Notes under the pieces: model-generated | Told to the model about the DNA's origin: nothing | Databases searched by the model: none | Seen by the model: only the letters and a program-made list of their open reading frames with translations | Source of the DNA: Bradyrhizobium sp. URHD0069 | GTDB taxonomy: Bacteria > Pseudomonadota > Alphaproteobacteria > Rhizobiales > Xanthobacteraceae | Length of the DNA: 64,000 nt | NCBI RefSeq assembly: GCF_000701345.1 | Contig: NZ_KL370775.1 | Location: forward strand, 62,001-126,000 | Direction of reading: 5' to 3' | Part shown: piece after piece, positions 8,658 to 17,086 of the stretch | How the letters are laid out: each line of letters starts with the position of its first letter | Numbering within the stretch: position 1 is the stretch's first letter | Made by a program: the position numbers and the translations under genes

Positions 8658-10345
8658 AAGTCTCGCCCATTGATTATGCGGTGATTAGCCAGGCGCTGCA
8701 TGCCGTCGCCAACGAGATGGGTGCGAAGCTCATTCGTTCAGCCTATTCGACCATTCTGCGTGAGGCGCGGGACGGCGCGTCCGCACTGCTCGATCGCTTT
8801 GGCAATGTGGTTTCGCAAGCCGATCTCATCCCGATTCAGCTTGGGCCGATCGGCATGACAATTCAGCCCTGTCTGGCGCGCTATCCGGCCGAGACGCTTG
8901 AGGAGGGCGATTTCCTCGTCAGCAACGACCCCTACAACGGTGGCCAGCATCTTCCCGACGTTTTCATCTTCACGCCGATTTTCTTCGAGGAGAAGGTGAT
9001 CGGCTTCGGCGCCAGCGTTGCGCACCATCTCGATCTCGGCGGGGGCAGTCCCGGCCTCGACACAGACGCCACCGACATTTTCCAGGAGGGGATTCGTATC
9101 CCTCCATCGAAATACAACATGGCGCGCGACTGGAACGGTGGAAACTTCGAGCGATTGATCGAAGCCAACGTTCGCGTTCCGGATCTCACGATCGGAGACT
9201 TCAACGCTCAATTCGCCGCGAATGCGGTGGGAGCGGCGCGGGTCCAGCAGCTCTGCACCAAGTACGGCGCCGATGCCGTCTGTGAGGTGATGCAGGAATT
9301 CATTGCATATTCCGAGCGGCGCATGCGTGCCGCGATTCAGAAGGTGCCCAACGGCGTCTATTACGGTGAAGACGCGATCGATGACGACGGCGTGACCGAC
9401 ACGCCGTTGCCCATAAAGGTCAGGGTGGAGGTGAAGGACGAAGATATCTACGTCGATTTCACCGGCACATGCCAGCAGGTCATGCGCAACGTGAACGTCC
9501 CGCTGTCGTCAACCTATGCGGCGACGCTGAGCTGCATCAAGTCGGTCATCACCAGCGCAGGTATTCCGTTCAACGAAGGCGTGAAGCGCCCGATCCACAT
9601 AACTGTGCCTCCGGCTTGTCTGCTCCATCCGGTGTCTCCAGCGCCGGTGCGTGCGCGGCTTGAAGGCGGCTATCGTGCATTTGGCGCGATCATGAAGGCG
9701 CTGAGTCAGGCTGTGCCCGAACAGGTCATCGCTCCGGGCTTCGATACAACGACGGTCATCTGCTTCTCGTATCACGGCGAGAAGGGTTTCCAGGTCAATC
9801 TGGAAGTGTTCGGCGGCGGATACGGCGCGTCGGCGATCGGCGACGGATGCGACGCTGTCGATTCACCGCTGTCGAACTGTTCGAATACGCCGGTCGAGGT
9901 GATGGATATCCAGTGCGATTACGTCCGCATCGTTGGCTACAAGCTCGAGCCGAATTCCTTCGGGCACGGCCGCTTTCGCGGTGGTGCGGGCTTCAGCCGA
10001 CACTATGAAGTGCTCCGCGACGGCACCAAGCTCGCCATCTATGCCGATCGCTTCCGTCTCCAGCCAGGCGGCATCTTCGGCGGCACTCCGGCGCTATCCG
10101 GATTCTGCGGCATCCACCGCGACGGCAAGCTTATCAAGATCGGCTCGAAATCGTCCTTCGATCTGCGCAAGGGCGACGTCGTGGAAGTGTTCCTCGGGGG
10201 TGGCGGCGGCTATGGCCTTCCATCGCAGCGCGACAAGGGTCTTGTCGAGCGCGACGTCGCGGAAGAACTGCTGTCTCCCGATGCCGCAAAGAAAATCTAC
10301 GGTCTCAAAACGCAGCCGCGAGAGAAGGTGGTCGAACGCGTGTGA
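8654..10345 (+). CDS. hyuB: Hydantoinase/oxoprolinase-type subunit B
   Basis: A 563-residue HyuB-family protein, the partner of HyuA. Family motifs are REARDGASALLDRFGNVVSQ near the N-terminus, SNDPYNGGQHLPDVF (about residues 93-107) and the glycine-rich tail GGGGGYGLPSQRD. The start overlaps the hyuA stop (ATGA at 8654-8657), pointing to translational coupling. HyuA and HyuB together form the cytoplasmic enzyme. There is no third small subunit of the acetone-carboxylase gamma type, which argues for a ring-opening hydrolase rather than a carboxylase. Confidence 0.88.
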   Translation: MKVSPIDYAVISQALHAVANEMGAKLIRSAYSTILREARDGASALLDRFGNVVSQADLIPIQLGPIGMTIQPCLARYPAETLEEGDFLVSNDPYNGGQHLPDVFIFTPIFFEEKVIGFGASVAHHLDLGGGSPGLDTDATDIFQEGIRIPPSKYNMARDWNGGNFERLIEANVRVPDLTIGDFNAQFAANAVGAARVQQLCTKYGADAVCEVMQEFIAYSERRMRAAIQKVPNGVYYGEDAIDDDGVTDTPLPIKVRVEVKDEDIYVDFTGTCQQVMRNVNVPLSSTYAATLSCIKSVITSAGIPFNEGVKRPIHITVPPACLLHPVSPAPVRARLEGGYRAFGAIMKALSQAVPEQVIAPGFDTTTVICFSYHGEKGFQVNLEVFGGGYGASAIGDGCDAVDSPLSNCSNTPVEVMDIQCDYVRIVGYKLEPNSFGHGRFRGGAGFSRHYEVLRDGTKLAIYADRFRLQPGGIFGGTPALSGFCGIHRDGKLIKIGSKSSFDLRKGDVVEVFLGGGGGYGLPSQRDKGLVERDVAEELLSPDAAKKIYGLKTQPREKVVERV

Positions 10346-10352
10346 GGGTTTC

Positions 10353-10384
10353 CCGGTCCGCCGCTTTATCCAGAAGCGGACCGG
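10353..10384 (+). other. Intercistronic hairpin after hyuB
   Basis: A 9-bp stem, CCGGTCCGC with GCGGACCGG (10353-10361 and 10376-10384), and no T-run behind it. It may stabilise or attenuate the message between hyuB and the transporter gene rather than end it. Confidence 0.45.
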
Positions 10385-10440
10385 TCGGTATTCGTAAGAA
10401 CAAGAAAACATTTGAAAAATCATGATCTCAGGAGGAAAGA

Positions 10441-12093
10441 ATGCACGCCACAGTTCAGGCGCCGACGACCAAAGAACAACGCAAGGTCATTCTTGGATCT
10501 TCGCTTGGTTCGGTTTTTGAGTTTTATGATCTGTATCTGTTCGGTTCGCTCGCTTCGGTTATTGCGAAGCAGTTTTTTAGCGGGCTCAATCCGACGACGG
10601 GGTTCATTTTTGCACTACTGACTTTTGCGGCGGGTTTTATCATTAGGCCGTTTGGAGCGTTGTTTTTTGGCCGCATCGGCGACATGGTTGGACGCAAGTA
10701 TACCTTCCTCGTCACCATCGGCATCATGGGACTGTCGACCTTCGTCGTCGGCTTGTTGCCGAGTTATTCCACCATCGGAATAGCAGCTCCGATCATTCTG
10801 ATCGCATTGCGCCTGCTTCAAGGCCTTGCGATCGGCGGCGAATACGGTGGTGCCGCGACTTATGTCGCCGAGCACGCGCCGCAGAACCGGCGCGGTTACT
10901 ACACCTCATGGATTCAGATCACCTCGCCATTAGGTCTTCTGCTTTCGCTGATCGTCATTCTCATCTGCAGGCAAATCACAGGCCCGGCATTCGATGATTG
11001 GGGATGGCGGCTGCCGTTCCTTCTTTCGATCATCCTGTTCGCGATTTCCGTGTGGATTCGTCTGACCATGGAGGAATCGCCTGCGTTCAAGAAAATGAAA
11101 GCCGAAGGCACGCTTTCCAAGGCGCCGCTGACGGAGTCCTTCGCCCGCTGGGGTAACCTGAAAATCGTGCTGCTCGTGCTGTTCGGTCTGATGGCCGGTC
11201 AGGCGACGGTCTCCTACACCGGACAGTTTTATTCTCTGTTCTTCCTGAGCCAGGTTCTGAAGGTCGATCCGTCGACGGTGAACCTTCTGCAGGGCGGGGC
11301 GCTGCTGATCGCATCACCGTTCTACATCGTGTTCGGCATTCTGGCCGACAAGATCGGGCGGAAGTGGATCATCATGGGGGGATGTCTGCTTGGCATTCTG
11401 ACTTACTTCCCGATCTTCCAGGCGCTGACTCATTACGCGAATCCTGCGCTCGAGCGAGCCCAGAACTCCGCACCGATCACCGTAACGGCCGATCCCAACG
11501 ACTGTTCGTTCCAGTTCAACCCCACCGGCACCGCGAAGTTCACCAGTTCATGTGATGTCGCCAAGCAAGTGCTGACGGCCGCAGCTGCGACCTATCAGAA
11601 CGTGGCGGGTGCACCGGGAACGACCGCGACGATCAAGATCGGCGAACTCGAAATTCCGTCCTACAGCTCACAGGGTCGGTCGCCCGATGACGCGAAGAAG
11701 AAAGAGGCGGAGTTCAAGAAGGCGGTGTCCGACGGTTTGGCGAAGAGCGGCTACCCGACCAAGGCGGATCCCGCCGAGGTCAACGTTCCCATGACGCTGT
11801 TGCTGCTGACGATCCTGATCCTCTACGTGGTCATGGTCTATGCCCCGACGGCGGCCATGCTGGTCGAACTGTTCCCGACCCGCATTCGTTACACGTCGAT
11901 GTCGTTGCCTTACCATATCGGCTTCGGCTGGTTCGGCGGCTTGCTGCCCAGCATCGTCTTCGCCCTGTCGGCACAGAACGGCAATATTTACTTCGGCCTT
12001 TGGTATCCAATCCTGATCGCGGTGATGACATTCATCATCGGCGCGATCTGGCTGCCCGAAACCAAGGACGTCGATATCAACGCGATCAAGTGA
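10441..12093 (+). CDS. MFS transporter, metabolite:H+ symporter (MHS) type, with a large external loop
   Basis: A 550-residue inner-membrane carrier. The start follows a strong CAGGAGGAAAG site. The MHS signature RPFGALFFGRIGDMVGRK follows TM2, and GGEYGGAATYVAEHAP and the 12-helix pattern are clear. Between about residues 330 and 447 there is a polar insert of roughly 115 residues with two Cys and Lys/Ala-rich helices. By topology it should face the periplasm (between TM9 and TM10). Placed after hyuAB it most likely imports the substrate of the pathway. The first 80 codons contain T-rich codons unlike the rest of the gene. Confidence 0.88.
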   Translation: MHATVQAPTTKEQRKVILGSSLGSVFEFYDLYLFGSLASVIAKQFFSGLNPTTGFIFALLTFAAGFIIRPFGALFFGRIGDMVGRKYTFLVTIGIMGLSTFVVGLLPSYSTIGIAAPIILIALRLLQGLAIGGEYGGAATYVAEHAPQNRRGYYTSWIQITSPLGLLLSLIVILICRQITGPAFDDWGWRLPFLLSIILFAISVWIRLTMEESPAFKKMKAEGTLSKAPLTESFARWGNLKIVLLVLFGLMAGQATVSYTGQFYSLFFLSQVLKVDPSTVNLLQGGALLIASPFYIVFGILADKIGRKWIIMGGCLLGILTYFPIFQALTHYANPALERAQNSAPITVTADPNDCSFQFNPTGTAKFTSSCDVAKQVLTAAAATYQNVAGAPGTTATIKIGELEIPSYSSQGRSPDDAKKKEAEFKKAVSDGLAKSGYPTKADPAEVNVPMTLLLLTILILYVVMVYAPTAAMLVELFPTRIRYTSMSLPYHIGFGWFGGLLPSIVFALSAQNGNIYFGLWYPILIAVMTFIIGAIWLPETKDVDINAIK

Positions 12094-12097
12094 TCGC

Positions 12098-12135
12098 GAC
12101 TGCCGGCATGCCGCGCTCGCGGCATGCCGGCAGTC
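12098..12135 (+). terminator. Long perfect hairpin between the MFS gene and the FAD oxidoreductase gene
   Basis: The two 18-base arms (12098-12115, 12118-12135) are exact inverted repeats around a two-base gap; the core is TGCCGGCATGCCGCG. It begins 4 bases after the MFS stop. No T-run follows, so it may act as a partial terminator or a 3' stabiliser. Confidence 0.55.
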
Positions 12136-12191
12136 AAGTGCGAAAGATCATGGAAACTCCCCGTGGGTTTCCCAAGAACATGGAGATGATG

Positions 12192-13577
12192 ATGTCTGTA
12201 CCCACAAGTGGACGGCCTTCGGCTCGATCAGCAAAGGCTGGCACGAAGACGATCCGGGAGACTGCCCGCGACATTCCGATCTATGCCGAGCCCGACGTGC
12301 TGGTGGTCGGCGGCGGCGCCGCCGGACTGTCGGCAGCCTGTGCAGCCGCACGCGCCGGGGCCGATACGTTGCTGATCGACGCCTATGGCTATCTTGGGGG
12401 CACTCTCACACTCGTAACCCTCGGCGGTTTCTGCGGTACCCACGCCATCGTCGACGACAAACGGCTCGGTCGCACCGTCGGCGGCATCTACATGGAGGTC
12501 GAGGATCGCCTGAAGCGTTACGATGGCCTTCTTGAACCCAGGCGCCATGGCAAGATCATCGGCGTTCCCTACGAGTCGATCGCGTTGCGCCGGGTCGCGG
12601 ACGAGATCGTGGCTGCAAATGGCGTCAAGGTTCTGCTGCATACATCCGCCGTTGACGTCCAGACTGAGAATGGCCGTGTGACTGCCGTGATTATCGAAAA
12701 CAAGGGCGGCCGTTCCGCGATCCTGCCGCGGGTGGTGGTGGATTGTTCGGGCGACGGGGATGTTGCTGCGCGCGCTGGCGCGGAATTCGGTCTCGGCGAA
12801 GACGGCGAAACCCAGTACGCATCCGCTATGTTCCGCCTCGGCAATGTCGATCAGGAACGTGCCGGCAAGCTGTCGCGCCCTCAAATTCGCGAACTGCTGG
12901 AGCAGGCCGTGGCCGACGGGTTTCCGTTGCCGCGAACGGCAATCGGTTATCACGTCAATCCGCTGCCCGGTGTCGTGCATCTGAACGTCACCAAGCTTGG
13001 TGACGAAAACGGCGCGCCGTTCAATCTGGTTGATCCAGAACAGCTCTCGGCTGCCGAACGCGAGGGCCGCCGTCAGGTGCGCATGTACGAAGAAGTCTTC
13101 CGCAAATATGTACCCGGCTTCGAGAACGCACGCGTGCTGGATATAGGTGCCAAGGTCGGCATTCGCGAAACGCGTGTGATCCGCGGCGACAGCGAATTGC
13201 AGGTCGAGGACATTCGCAACTGCGTGAAGCCCGAGGACCGCATCGCATGTACCGGCTGGCCGCTGGAGATTCATGGCCGCGGTCTTGCGACGCAGTGGGA
13301 ATTCCTGCCGGACGGCGAGTACTACGGAATTCCGTGGGGCTGCCTCGTGGTCAAGGGCTTTGAGAATCTGCTGGTGGCCGGCCGCAATCTGTCGTCCTCT
13401 CATGCGGCGCAGTCGTCGGCGCGCGCGGGTGGTCCATGCTTTGCGATGGGCGAGGCGGCGGGGGCGGGCGCCGCTCTGAGCCTCTCGGATAACGGGCGTG
13501 TACGTTCCGTACCGATCAACGCGTTGCAGTCTGCGCTTGAACAACACGGCGCAATCCTCGCTCCGGATCTGCGCTGA
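12192..13577 (+). CDS. FAD-dependent oxidoreductase (FAD_oxidored family)
   Basis: A 461-residue flavoprotein. The Rossmann motif DVLVVGGGAAGLSAACAAA lies near residue 36, followed by DAYGYLGGTLTL, an internal VDCSGDGDVAARAGAE and the C-terminal FAD contact NLLVAGRNLSSSHAAQ. The family includes uncharacterised dehydrogenases, often encoded next to MFS genes. The frame is open from 12000; the ATG at 12192 was chosen because GGAG lies six bases upstream, but 12150 and 12180 are possible. It closes the hyu operon and would oxidise an intermediate of the unknown substrate. A terminator follows. Confidence 0.8.
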   Translation: MSVPTSGRPSARSAKAGTKTIRETARDIPIYAEPDVLVVGGGAAGLSAACAAARAGADTLLIDAYGYLGGTLTLVTLGGFCGTHAIVDDKRLGRTVGGIYMEVEDRLKRYDGLLEPRRHGKIIGVPYESIALRRVADEIVAANGVKVLLHTSAVDVQTENGRVTAVIIENKGGRSAILPRVVVDCSGDGDVAARAGAEFGLGEDGETQYASAMFRLGNVDQERAGKLSRPQIRELLEQAVADGFPLPRTAIGYHVNPLPGVVHLNVTKLGDENGAPFNLVDPEQLSAAEREGRRQVRMYEEVFRKYVPGFENARVLDIGAKVGIRETRVIRGDSELQVEDIRNCVKPEDRIACTGWPLEIHGRGLATQWEFLPDGEYYGIPWGCLVVKGFENLLVAGRNLSSSHAAQSSARAGGPCFAMGEAAGAGAALSLSDNGRVRSVPINALQSALEQHGAILAPDLR

Positions 13578-13639
13578 TAGGATTGAAAGCGATACGGACC
13601 GAGAGATGGCCCGTGGATAAACGACAGCGGAACGGCGAC

Positions 13640-13675
13640 ACGCTCCTGACTTACGTCAGGAGCGTTTGTCTTTTT
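13640..13675 (+). terminator. Rho-independent terminator of the hyu operon
   Basis: An 11-bp stem ACGCTCCTGAC / GTCAGGAGCGT (13640-13650, 13655-13665) with a TTAC loop is followed by TTGTCTTTTT. It marks the right edge of the island. Confidence 0.9.
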
Positions 13676-13747
13676 AGTAAGCGCACATCAGACGCTCGAA
13701 CTCACCGAATATCGCGCGTAGCTGGATTCCAGGGCGGCGCTCCAAAT

Positions 13748-13927
13748 AGCGTTTTCGAGCGCGAATACATCAAAAATCCAAAGGCGATGGTCCCGGGCAC
13801 CAAGATAAAGTTCTCAGGGATTAAGGACGAAGCGAGGATAAATGGCCTTATCGCGTATCTCAGGAAGTTCGCGAGTGACACAAAGACTAATACGTTGTCA
13901 GGCTCGAAGCCCTCTACCGCTGACTAA
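13748..13927 (+). pseudogene. Cytochrome c, C-terminal remnant
   Basis: The frame reads NPKAMVPGTKIKFSGIKDE and then INGLIAYLRKF, which is the Met-ligand and C-terminal helix region of a class I (mitochondrial-like) cytochrome c. The heme-binding CxxCH half is absent; upstream in frame there is only the terminator region. The open frame starts at 13583 by chance. It is a truncated gene, the first of a row of remnants. Confidence 0.75.
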
Positions 13928-14026
13928 TTGCGGTCCGAGGTCTTTCGACATACCGGGCGTGGAGCAATGATTTGATCGCCAGCCATGACCGATGGCAATC
14001 AGATGCAATCAGGAGGAAAGAAGATC

Positions 14027-14657
14027 ATGATCGACCTTTATACTTGGAGCACACCAAACGGCCGCAAGGTCTCCATCATGTTGAAAGAGCTTGGTGTCGA
14101 GTATGAAGTAAAGCCGATTGACATTGGAAAGAACGAGCAATTTACGCCGCAGTATCTCGCACTCAGTCCCAACAATAAGATCCCGGCAATTGTCGATCAC
14201 GATAACGGAACCACACTGATGGAGTCGGGCGCGATTATGCTGTATCTTGCGGATAAGCATGGGCGCTTCCTTCCGGAAAGTTCGAAGGGATGATGGTCTG
14301 CAATTCAGTGGCTGATGTGGCAGATTGGCGGAGTCGGTCCGGCACTTGGGCAAGTGCACAATTTTATCCACTTCAATCCAGGAAAAGCACCATTTGCCGA
14401 AGAGCGCTTCGCCAAGGAAGCCTATCGACTCTACGGCGTGCTGGACAAATGTTTAACCGGCCGCGATTTCATTGCTGAAACATACTCGATCGCTGACATG
14501 GCAATCTGGCCCTGGATCTCCCAGATTCGAATGGCAAAAGATAAATCTGAGTGAGTTTCCAAATGTGAAATCCTGGTACGTGCGAATTGCCGCGCGACCG
14601 GCCGTTCAATGCGGCTATCAAGTACCGAAGAGGTTGAATGATATCCCGATGCCGTGA
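14027..14657 (+). pseudogene. Glutathione S-transferase gene with a stop and a frameshift
   Basis: Starts well (AGGAGGAAAG, then ATG at 14027) and reads as a GST N-terminal thioredoxin-like domain (YTWSTPNGRKVSIMLKELG, then PAIVD and LMESGAIMLYLADK). A TGA at 14291-14293 interrupts the frame; the same frame then continues with WSAIQWLMWQIGGVGP, so this is an in-frame nonsense change. Near 14520 one base has been gained: WPWIS continues as RFEWQKINLSEFPNVKSWYV in the +1 frame, ending at 14657. Joined, the parts give a nearly complete YghU/YfcG-type GST. Confidence 0.85.
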
Positions 14658-14660
14658 GTA

Positions 14661-14854
14661 GATTTTGGCGGAATGAACTGCGGCCCGCAGGTTCCGGAGG
14701 CCCTTAAGGCGCAATGAAGATCGGCTGCTGGCTGGTGATTTCGGCCGGCGCGGATCAACGCGTGGGGGAACTGGTCCGGGTCACGCGCGTTTCAGAAAAT
14801 GAGTACCGCAGCGAGGGTATCGCGGACGTTCGCTTCGTTCCATTGATCGGGGAG
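14661..14854 (+). pseudogene. Protein-L-isoaspartate O-methyltransferase, C-terminal remnant
   Basis: CGPQVPEALKAQ (frame from 14661) continues after the loss of one base near 14713 as KIGCWLVISAGADQRVGELV, then VRFVPLIGE. This matches the last strand region and VRFVPLIG signature of PCMT enzymes that repair isoaspartate. The SAM-binding N-terminal half is missing. Confidence 0.65.
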
Positions 14855-15006
14855 GCGAGGAGGGGGACCGGGAAGGAAGGTGAGGGGCGCGCACCTGCGC
14901 GCCGGGCGTTGCGGTGGTTTCTCCGGAACAGGAAACGCCGGTCCGGAACCTCGCCGACGCAGCGCGATTCGTTCCCATAGGTGGGGGACTGATCTCAATC
15001 CCTTGA

Positions 15007-15174
15007 TGGAATGGAACGGATCCGAAACCGAGTTCGCGAGCGCCGCAGCAATTCGACGAATACGTGTGGTTCGACGAAACTCGCGCGGTGACGCCGCTGG
15101 ACACCGCCGAAATCAAAGGTCTTCCAGATACCTATCCGCGGCGTGTGAAGCAGTACGTCGACCCAAGGCCATGA
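15007..15174 (+). pseudogene. Erythromycin-esterase family, C-terminal remnant
   Basis: The frame ending at 15174 reads QQFDEYVWFDETRAVTPLDT, then GLPDTYP. This is the usual C-terminus of erythromycin-esterase-like proteins. Only about 50 residues remain and there is no start. In related bacteria this family is often found close to PCMT genes, which agrees with the remnant just upstream. Confidence 0.6.
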
Positions 15175-15200
15175 CTTGCCCGTAGGATCGAGCTGGGCGT

Positions 15201-16439
15201 ATGAATTCGAAGCGTGAGACAAGCGAGCCAGGAGGGCAGCCAAGAGCTGAAGCCGGGATGTCACGGTCGGATTCGGCCTTAGAATCGTTTCTGGTCTGGC
15301 CGCTTGCTGCAGCAGCGCTGGTGGGGAAGGCCAACGTGCGGTTTCTTGAAGATCTCATCTCGTCGGTATCGGGTAAGCGAAGTGTATCGAGTAGTTTGTC
15401 GTTGCCTTGGACGACATCGAATACGGTCGCTCTTGAGCTCCCATCGATGCGATTGCGGAATTTTTCCACAAAAACAGGTGGGCTCGCGACACTCATTTGT
15501 GCACCCTATGCGCTACACAGTGCAACCATTGCGGATTTTGCTCCGGGTCATAGCGTAGTCGAGGCGTTGTGCCAGGGTGGCTTGTCGCGCATTTTTGTCA
15601 CCGATTGGCGGTCTGCAACCCCGGAGACACGTTATTTTTCAATCGATAACTACCTCGCCGACCTCAATGTTGCGGTAGACGAACTTGGACCGCCGGTCGA
15701 CCTGATTGGCTTGTGTCAAGGCGGCTGGTTGGCATTGGTCTATGCCGCGCGCTTTCCAAAAAAGGTGCGACGGCTAGTTCTTGTCGGCGCGCCGATCGAC
15801 ATAGCGGCCGCCGAATCTCAACTATCCCGTTTCGTCGCCAATGTTCCGCTGAGGATGTTTGACGAGCTTGTCCAGCAGGGAAAGGGCATTGTCCATGGTG
15901 ACCGTATGCTTGAATCTTGGGGTATCTCATCGAGCTTCAATGATGCGGAGGCGGTTCTTCAAAATCCGCCGGGCCTTGACTCGGGGCGACGGCGTGAATT
16001 GTGTGATCGATTTCGGCAATGGTATGCCGAAACGCTAAATTTACCCGGGGGATTCTACCTTCAAGTCGTCAAATGGCTATTCAAGGAAAACCAGATCGCT
16101 GAACGGCGCTTTGTCGCCCTTGGGCAACAGGTTGATCTGACGCAGCTTCGCGTACCAATCTTTCTTCTCGCTGCCAGCAACGACGAAGTCGTTTCGGTCG
16201 ATCAGCTGTTCGCAACAACACGGCTAGTCGGCACACCGGCCGAATTGTTGGAGAAGGTGGCGGAACCATGCGGCCATTTGAGCCTATTCCTAGGGTCCAA
16301 GGCGCTTGACGGGTCATGGCGCAAGATTTCTCATTGGCTAGTTAGCAGCGAGCTGAAAGAGCCGGAGAACGTTCCTGAAGAAAAGCGATCGTATGATAAA
16401 CGACTCCGGCATCGAAGCGCGCTGAAGCAACATCCTTAA
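15201..16439 (+). CDS. PHA synthase-like alpha/beta hydrolase
   Basis: A 412-residue protein with a PhaC-type lipase box GLCQGG (residues 170-175, nucleophile Cys172 in place of Ser), Asp328 in SNDEVV and His359 in CGHLSLF as the other triad members. It is shorter than class I PhaC and lacks its long N-terminal domain, so it is nearer to a class III-like catalytic chain or an uncharacterised polyester hydrolase/acyltransferase. The start is uncertain: ATG at 15201 or at 15258. The patatin and GntP genes downstream suggest a polyhydroxybutyrate theme, but no PhaE, PhaR or phasin is nearby. Confidence 0.75.
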   Translation: MNSKRETSEPGGQPRAEAGMSRSDSALESFLVWPLAAAALVGKANVRFLEDLISSVSGKRSVSSSLSLPWTTSNTVALELPSMRLRNFSTKTGGLATLICAPYALHSATIADFAPGHSVVEALCQGGLSRIFVTDWRSATPETRYFSIDNYLADLNVAVDELGPPVDLIGLCQGGWLALVYAARFPKKVRRLVLVGAPIDIAAAESQLSRFVANVPLRMFDELVQQGKGIVHGDRMLESWGISSSFNDAEAVLQNPPGLDSGRRRELCDRFRQWYAETLNLPGGFYLQVVKWLFKENQIAERRFVALGQQVDLTQLRVPIFLLAASNDEVVSVDQLFATTRLVGTPAELLEKVAEPCGHLSLFLGSKALDGSWRKISHWLVSSELKEPENVPEEKRSYDKRLRHRSALKQHP

Positions 16440-16489
16440 TGGCACTGCAACGCGCGGTCTGAACCTGACGACGGAGAATGGCGGCCCTA

Positions 16490-16666
16490 CTATGCTGGCG
16501 CAGCAGGAATCGGCCTGCCCTGCCTGATGACATCAGCATTCGGGTTGCTTGGCATGGCCCGATGCTTGAGCGTGATCACAAGGGCGATTCCCAGCCCAAT
16601 CAGTACCGTTCCCAGCAAGAGGCCCACTACGAAAATGATAATACCTCGCGTGTTGAGTTTGCGCAT
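16490..16666 (-). CDS. Small single-span membrane protein (58 residues)
   Basis: The ATG at 16666 begins a 58-codon frame: a short basic start (MRKLNTRG), one clear hydrophobic helix (IIIFVVGLLLGTVLIGLGIA), a basic stop-transfer (LKHR) and a polar Pro/Ala tail. The positive-inside pattern does not fix the topology, because both flanks are basic. The ribosome-binding site is weak. It lies alone between two plus-strand genes. I do not recognise a family. Confidence 0.5.
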   Translation of the reverse strand: MRKLNTRGIIIFVVGLLLGTVLIGLGIALVITLKHRAMPSNPNADVIRQGRPIPAAPA

Positions 16667-17086
16667 CGGTCTACTCTGGTGACTTGGCGTTGTCGATGTG
16701 CTCGCAGCGACAGAGACGTGCGTCCATCGGATAGCACTTCCGCAGACGTTGTTCCTCCGTCACGACCTACGCTATCAGGTAATTACCTTAGCGCTCGAAA
16801 GGGAAACACCGCGAGGACGTCGGTCTGCGTCCGCGTGACGCTCCAGCCGTTTTCCCCGATCTGTCGAATTGTGTAAGGCGGGCCAGTTCAGTCGGTCGAA
16901 TTTGGTGTTCGCTGTGCGAATCTGAGGCAACTGACGTGGGTCTGAAGGTTTATTGCGTATGAACCATTCCTAGTATCAGTATTGCAATTCAGCTATCCCC
17001 CAAAATGCAATCAATGCGAGAGGTAGGGTAAACCCCGATAGCGGGTGAGGCTTTATCCCACTAGGTTTTGACACCCGCAGCAGTCC
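16667..17086. other. Intergenic
   Basis: No convincing gene. On the minus strand near 16800-16880 a start-less frame reads YTIRQIGENGWSVTRTQTDV and stops soon after; it may be a scrap of a small conserved protein. The promoter of the patatin gene should be in the last 150 bases, but I see no clear -35/-10 pair. Confidence 0.35.

Noticed and set aside
12228..13547. A 439-codon minus-strand frame
   Set aside because: Antisense to the FAD oxidoreductase; Arg/His-rich with no domain.
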